Shown here: positions 60,065 to 64,000 of the stretch, piece by piece
How positions within the stretch are numbered: the first letter of the stretch is position 1
Layout: each line of letters opens with the position of its first letter
DNA from: Streptomyces griseus
Lineage (GTDB): Bacteria > Actinomycetota > Actinomycetes > Streptomycetales > Streptomycetaceae
Length of the DNA stretch: 64,000 nt
NCBI RefSeq assembly: GCF_900460065.1
Contig: NZ_UAVD01000029.1
Location: 186,001 to 250,000, forward strand
Reading direction: 5' to 3'
Program-made: the position numbers and the translations under genes
The notes under the pieces: model-generated
Databases searched by the model: none
What the model was told of the DNA's origin: nothing
What the model saw: only the letters and a program-made list of their open reading frames with translations

Positions 60065-61741
60065 GTGGCCTCTGCACCACCCGCCCCCGCGCTTGCTTCG
60101 TACACACCGGATGTGCACGCCATCGGCGACAGCCTCCTGGCCACCGCCCTGGTCAGCCTTGTTCCACTCGCCGTGTTCTTCCTGCTCCTGATGGTCGCGA
60201 AGCGCTCGGCGCTGGTGTCCGCCCTGGGCTCGGTGCTCACCGCCCTGCTCGTCGCGGTCATCGGGTTCGGGATGCCGGTCGGACTCGGCCTGCTCTCGGC
60301 CAGCCAGGGACTGGTCTTCGGACTCCTGCCGGTGATGCTGATCGTCGTGGCGGCCATCTGGTTCTACGAACTCACCGTTGTCAGCGGCAGGTTCGAGGAC
60401 CTTCGCCGTTCGTTCAGTGCCGTCGGCCGCGGCGACCTGCGGGTGCAGGCGATGCTCATCGCGTTCTGTTTCGGCGGCCTGCTGGAGGCGCTCGCCGGCT
60501 TCGGCGCCCCCGTCGCCATCACGGCCGTGATGCTGATGGCCCTCGGCCTGCCGCCGGTCAAGGCGGCGGTGACGGTTCTGCTCGCCAACACCGCACCGGT
60601 CGCCTTCGGCGCCATGGCCATCCCGATCACCACGGCGGGCAACCTCACCGGCATCCCGGCCGAGGACATCGCCGCGGTGGTCGGCCGCCAGTCCCCGCTG
60701 CTCGCACTCTTCGTGCCGCTGCTGCTGCTGTTCGTCGTGGACGGCACCCGGGGGATTCGTCAGCTGTGGCCGATCGCCCTGGTCACCGGAGGCGTCTTCG
60801 CCGTCGCCCAGTTCTGGTGCGCCGGCCACTTCGCGTACGAACTCACCGACGTCGTCGCCTCGCTCGCGGGATTCGCCGCCGCCGTGCTGATGCTGCGCTT
60901 CTGGCGGCCCAGCACGCCCGAGGACCAGCACTCCGCGGTGGAGAAGGAAGCCCTCACCCCGCGCCGCGTCATCTACGCCGTGCTTCCGTACATCCTGGTC
61001 ATCGGCGTCTTCGCCCTCGCCAAGCTCAGTGTCGGCGGCCTCGACGTGCCCGGCATCCTCGGCCACCTGAACCTCGTCGTCGAATGGCCCGGCCTGTACG
61101 GCGAGCTGCTCACCTCGGGCGGCGAGCCGTCCTCCAGCGCGATCTACAAGCTGGAGGTCCTGGGCAACCCGGGCACCCTGCTGATCATCTCGGGCATCCT
61201 GGTCACGCTGATCTACCGATTCGCCGGGGACCGTGACAGCTACCCGATGACCGGGGCCATGGCGCTGTCCGCCGCCGGGCGCACCCTGAAGAACATGCGG
61301 GTCGCCATCGCGACGGTCGCCACGGTGCTCGCGCTCAGCTACGTGATGAACCAGTCGGGCCAGACCGTGGCCATCGGCACCTGGCTGGCGACGGCCGGCG
61401 GACTCTTCGCCCTGCTCTCGCCGACGCTCGGCTGGCTGGGCACCGCGGTCACCGGCTCCGACACCTCGGCCAACGCGCTCTTCGCCAACCTCCAGCAGAC
61501 AGCCGGCCAGGCCGCCGGGATCGACCCGACGCTGCTGGTCGCCGCCAACACCTCCGGTGGCGTGGTGGCCAAGCTGGTCAGCCCGCAGAACCTGACCATC
61601 GCCGCCACCGCGGTGCGGATGCCGGGATCGGAACGTATCCTGCTGCGCAAGGTCGCCGGCTACAGCGTCGCCATGCTCGCCGTCCTGTGCGTCCTGGTCT
61701 ACCTGCAGTCCACGTCCGTGCTCTCCTGGATGCTGCCGTAA
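60065..61741 (+). CDS. lldP: L-lactate permease (LctP/LldP family)
   Basis: A 558-residue membrane protein with about thirteen hydrophobic helices. Family motifs GGLLEALAGFGAPVAITAVM and LTGSDTSANALFANLQ-like (AVTGSDTSANALF) are visible, with NTSGGVVAKLVSPQNL near the C-terminus. It imports lactate with protons for oxidation by LutABC, which is divergent. GTG at 60065 with GAGGAG 8 nt upstream. A strong palindromic terminator follows. Confidence 0.94.
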   Translation: MASAPPAPALASYTPDVHAIGDSLLATALVSLVPLAVFFLLLMVAKRSALVSALGSVLTALLVAVIGFGMPVGLGLLSASQGLVFGLLPVMLIVVAAIWFYELTVVSGRFEDLRRSFSAVGRGDLRVQAMLIAFCFGGLLEALAGFGAPVAITAVMLMALGLPPVKAAVTVLLANTAPVAFGAMAIPITTAGNLTGIPAEDIAAVVGRQSPLLALFVPLLLLFVVDGTRGIRQLWPIALVTGGVFAVAQFWCAGHFAYELTDVVASLAGFAAAVLMLRFWRPSTPEDQHSAVEKEALTPRRVIYAVLPYILVIGVFALAKLSVGGLDVPGILGHLNLVVEWPGLYGELLTSGGEPSSSAIYKLEVLGNPGTLLIISGILVTLIYRFAGDRDSYPMTGAMALSAAGRTLKNMRVAIATVATVLALSYVMNQSGQTVAIGTWLATAGGLFALLSPTLGWLGTAVTGSDTSANALFANLQQTAGQAAGIDPTLLVAANTSGGVVAKLVSPQNLTIAATAVRMPGSERILLRKVAGYSVAMLAVLCVLVYLQSTSVLSWMLP

Positions 61742-61763
61742 CCACGCACAGCCAACCTGCTTC

Positions 61764-61805
61764 GTCACACTGCCGCCTGCCCCGCGGGGCAGGCGGCAGT
61801 GTGAC
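61764..61805. terminator. 42-bp perfect palindrome between convergent lldP and lutR-like genes
   Basis: Bases 61764-61784 and 61785-61805 are exact reverse complements with no spacer. It lies in the 72-bp gap between the two convergent stops and serves both. Confidence 0.85.
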
Positions 61806-61813
61806 GCCAGGGC

Positions 61814-62572
61814 CTAGCTCCCGCCGCCGTCCTCGACGGCGTCACCGGTCCGGTTCTCGTCCACCAGCGTGCCGTGGAAGCCCCGGATGTGGACCTCGGC
61901 CAGATCGGCGGCCTCCTCGCCGCGCCGGGAGCGCACCAGGCGCAGCAGCTCGGCGTGCTGGGCGTTGAGACGGGTCCGGGTGGCGGGCCAGTCGGCCACC
62001 GCTTCGAGGGCCCGCAGAATGAGGGGCCGCACCGACTCGCGCACCGCCGAGGTCAGTGTGGAGGTGAGCGCGTTGCCCGAACTGCTGGCCACCTTGACGT
62101 GGAAACGGGTGTCCAGCTCGTTGAACTCCTCCGGAAGGATGCCCGGCTCCGACATCCGGCGGACCACCTCCTCCGCCTCGTCCAGATCCGCCGCGTCGGC
62201 GTGGTGCGCGGCGGCGGAGAAGCTGGAGCGCTCCAGGGCGACCCTGGCCTCCAGCACGTCGTGCAGTCCGTAGCTGCCGAGGGCGAAGTGCAGCCGCAGC
62301 AGCCGGCCCAGCGCGTCATCGGGATTGCGCACGATGCGCGCCCCCGAATCCGGGCCCCTGCCGGGCTGTGCGACCAGCACACCAATGGTCTCCAGCACCC
62401 GGAGCGCCTCACGCAGAGCCGAACGGCTCACCCCGAAGACCGGGGCCAGCTCCCGTTCGGGCGGCAGCCGATCACCGGCCCTGAGCTTCCCGGCGAAGAC
62501 CTGCTCCTCGATGCTCTGCAGCACGAGTTCATGCGTGCGCGACTGCTGCACGGGCTGCCACTCGACAGGCAT
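61814..62572 (-). CDS. FadR-subfamily GntR regulator of lactate utilization
   Basis: A 252-residue GntR regulator with winged helix at about 15-75 (LPPERELAPVFGVSRSALREA) and an FCD effector domain at about 95-235 with metal-ligand residues (ELDTRFHVKVA, HIRGFHG). LldR/LutR-type members bind lactate. ATG at 62572 is preferred (GGGAG upstream) over the in-frame TTG two codons earlier. A perfect TGGTCGGACCA lies 57 bp before the start, suggesting autorepression, and the same motif sits in the lutA/lldP promoter region. Confidence 0.88.
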   Translation of the reverse strand: MPVEWQPVQQSRTHELVLQSIEEQVFAGKLRAGDRLPPERELAPVFGVSRSALREALRVLETIGVLVAQPGRGPDSGARIVRNPDDALGRLLRLHFALGSYGLHDVLEARVALERSSFSAAAHHADAADLDEAEEVVRRMSEPGILPEEFNELDTRFHVKVASSSGNALTSTLTSAVRESVRPLILRALEAVADWPATRTRLNAQHAELLRLVRSRRGEEAADLAEVHIRGFHGTLVDENRTGDAVEDGGGS

Positions 62573-62628
62573 CCGCAACTCCCTGTTCCGGCCGACATGC
62601 GTACCTCGACTATGTCACACACGGTATG

Positions 62629-62639
62629 TGGTCGGACCA
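62629..62639 (-). promoter_or_regulatory. Perfect TGGTCGGACCA operator of the lactate regulator
   Basis: Same palindrome class as the sites in front of lutA and lldP; it lies 57-67 bp upstream of the regulator's own ATG, in an AT-richer patch. Confidence 0.7.
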
Positions 62640-62866
62640 GAAGTGGTGGGGGTGGCTGCGCCCTCGCTCCGGGCGCGCGCAGAGCCCGCGCTCACGCGCG
62701 CCGTGCCCGCGTTCAGCGCCCCCCCCGAGGGAAGTCCTGGACGGTACGGCATGCCCTGGACCGCCGCACCCGGGTGCACCCCGGACCGTGTTGCCGCTCT
62801 GCGTGGCGTTCCGGGGCGAGGATACTCCCCGGGGGTAAGGTGAACCGTGAGTGGAGGGGGTGTTCC

Positions 62867-63217
62867 GTGGGCGGTTTCGGTGTGCTGGCGGCTCTCGCCG
62901 GGCTGACGCTCGCAGGACTCGGGGGCATCGCGGCTCTCGCCCGACTGGCCGCTGTGGGGCCCGTGGTGACGGAGAGTCTGCCGCATCTGGGCGGGCTGCC
63001 TCCCGCCGAGCACGCGCTCTCCCGCTTTCACGTGCGCTGGTACACGGTGACCATGGTCTTCCTGGCCTTCGACATGGAAATGATCTTCATGTATCCGTGG
63101 ACCCTCGTGGTGCCCATGATGGGCACGTCTTCGGTGGTGGAGATGTTCCTCTTCCTCGCCCTCCTGCTGTCCGGCGTTCTCTACGCATGGCGCGAGGGGG
63201 CGCTGCGGTGGACCTGA
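62867..63217 (+). CDS. nuoA: NADH-quinone oxidoreductase subunit A
   Basis: A 116-residue subunit with three hydrophobic helices. The conserved loop and second helix read HALSRFHVRWYTVTMVFLAF then DMEMIFMYPW, matching NuoA's F-D-x-E-x-x-F-x-x-P-W signature. GTG at 62867 is preceded by GGAGGGGG. Gene order (nuoA followed by the His-rich NuoB/D-like gene) is that of the second, partial nuo locus of Streptomyces, which lacks the NADH-input module. It is coupled to the next gene by a 10-nt overlap. Confidence 0.9.
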   Translation: MGGFGVLAALAGLTLAGLGGIAALARLAAVGPVVTESLPHLGGLPPAEHALSRFHVRWYTVTMVFLAFDMEMIFMYPWTLVVPMMGTSSVVEMFLFLALLLSGVLYAWREGALRWT

Positions 63218-64000
63218 CCCGGGCTCTGCTGCGCCTCGCGGCGCGCACCCCGCACGTGCTGATCGTTCCGGTTCCCGGCGCCGCGCGGTTACGGATGGAC
63301 GTCGAGGACGCGGTCGGTTCCCGTCGCTGGCGCGAGGCGAGCGGTCCGGCGGACACCGACCTCCTGATCGTCGCGGGGACGCCCGGCCCGGAAATGCGTA
63401 CCGTCCTCGCCCGAGTCTGGGAACTCGTCCCGGCGCCCAGGGTCCGAATCGACCTCGACACGCAGGCGTCACCGGGGGACATCGGCCGGTACCTGGACGA
63501 GGTTCCCGGCCGGCTCGCCGACCCCCTCCGTGCGCGCGACGAGGCGAGAACGGCCGCCCGTCGCCAGGCCGCCGACGATGTTCACGGCCATCGTCCCGGC
63601 GGCCCGGCACGCGGTGGGGCGCCCGCTGCCGCAGCGGTCCGCACCCGGCTCGACGAGGAACGTCAGTTGCTGGGCGGTGATGGGGGGCCGGACCGCGAGG
63701 AGCCCGCCCGGGACGGCGAGCACGAGGGGCATGGCGGGCACGCGGAGCGCGGCGAACATGGCGGGCACGCGGGGCACAGCGAGCACGCGGAGCACGGTGG
63801 GCGCGAGGGGCACGCGGGGCACGGTGAGACCGGCGGGCACGGGGGCCATCACGGCCACCACCACATGGACATGCCGCTGCAGGGCGGGCTGGGCATGGCG
63901 GACGTGGCCGAGGACCGGGACGGGCTGGCGCTGGACGTGCTCAACCTCCCGCTCGGCCCGGTACTGCCGGACTGGCCCGCCGGCCTGGTCCTCGACGTCG
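63208..64000 (+). CDS. NADH dehydrogenase subunit-like protein with His-rich linker, 3'-truncated by window edge
   Basis: GTG at 63208 (GAGGGGG upstream, inside the end of nuoA) opens a frame that runs off the window after 264 codons. The first 110 residues (VDLTRALLRLAARTPHVLIV, later DTDLLIVAGTPGPEM) look like a degenerate NuoB-type fold without the cluster cysteines. Residues 171-220 are a His/Gly/Glu tract with about twenty His. The end (LDVLNLPLGPVLPDWPAGLV) resembles the quinone-module part of NuoD-like proteins. Leu28 is a TTA codon. Probably the fused subunit of the second Streptomyces complex-I-like locus. The His tract may bind metal. Confidence 0.7.
   Translation, partial: MDLTRALLRLAARTPHVLIVPVPGAARLRMDVEDAVGSRRWREASGPADTDLLIVAGTPGPEMRTVLARVWELVPAPRVRIDLDTQASPGDIGRYLDEVPGRLADPLRARDEARTAARRQAADDVHGHRPGGPARGGAPAAAAVRTRLDEERQLLGGDGGPDREEPARDGEHEGHGGHAERGEHGGHAGHSEHAEHGGREGHAGHGETGGHGGHHGHHHMDMPLQGGLGMADVAEDRDGLALDVLNLPLGPVLPDWPAGLVLDV

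Noticed and set aside
59960..61768. Long minus-strand frame opposite lldP
   Set aside because: Antisense shadow of a clear permease; no domains.

Overview
The window reads as chromosomal DNA of a Streptomyces (or very close actinomycete). It is very GC-rich with strong G/C in third codon positions. GTG and TTG starts are frequent, Shine-Dalgarno boxes are mostly GGAGG-like, and TTA leucine codons are rare. Many families typical of the genus appear: DUF1206, DUF4383, DUF7144, choice-of-anchor P, an ATPase-less sugar ABC importer, and a second nuo locus. I saw no tRNA, rRNA, insertion sequence or CRISPR array.

The left arm (1-21.5 kb) is ordinary accessory chromosome. It opens with a 5'-truncated FAD oxidoreductase facing an IclR regulator. 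Next come an acetyl-xylan-esterase-like hydrolase, a PLDc_N/SHOCT membrane protein, a NUDIX hydrolase, and a translationally coupled SPFH / NAD-kinase-like pair. An SDR, a TetR regulator with a large inverted-repeat operator, and a PAP2/EamA membrane pair follow. Then come PadR with a 2,4-dienoyl-CoA reductase, a DoxX/DUF7144 pair, MarR with an MMPL exporter, a secreted fasciclin protein, DUF1206 and DUF4383 proteins, and a MerR-cobalamin regulator preceded by 11-bp direct repeats.

The centre (21.6-39.6 kb) holds a cysteine-desulfurase-like PLP enzyme and then a complete six-gene biosynthetic operon at 23.4-39.6 kb. The operon encodes a sterol-desaturase-type hydroxylase, a 3,156-residue iterative PKS-NRPS (KS-AT-DH-KR-ACP-C-A-PCP-TE) with an ornithine-type A-domain code, two phytoene-desaturase-like flavoenzymes, a zinc-free MDR reductase and a cytochrome P450. 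This is the ftdA-F layout of polycyclic tetramate macrolactam (PTM) clusters. One polyene-tetramate is built on ornithine, then closed into carbocycles by the flavoenzymes and reductase and oxidised by the hydroxylase and P450. It ends at a strong bidirectional hairpin.

The right arm begins with a mannonate-dehydratase/ABC-importer operon under a FadR-type regulator (39.6-45.0 kb). A secreted C15-peptidase-like protein with serine in place of the catalytic cysteine follows. The stretch 46.7-55.4 kb shows several signs of decay: a frameshifted secreted PA14/3-keto-disaccharide-hydrolase-like gene, a C-terminally truncated quinone oxidoreductase, a luciferase-like monooxygenase remnant, an orphan LuxR-type HTH of lower GC, and small unrecognised coding-like scraps around an intact MFS exporter.

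The last 9 kb hold a secreted Pro-repeat protein, then a lactate module: lutABC, a divergent lldP lactate permease, and a FadR-type regulator. FadR-class operators (TGGTCNGACCA) sit in front of lutA and the regulator, and a one-mismatch copy precedes lldP. The window ends in nuoA and a NuoB/NuoD-like gene with a His-rich segment and a TTA codon, cut off by the window edge.
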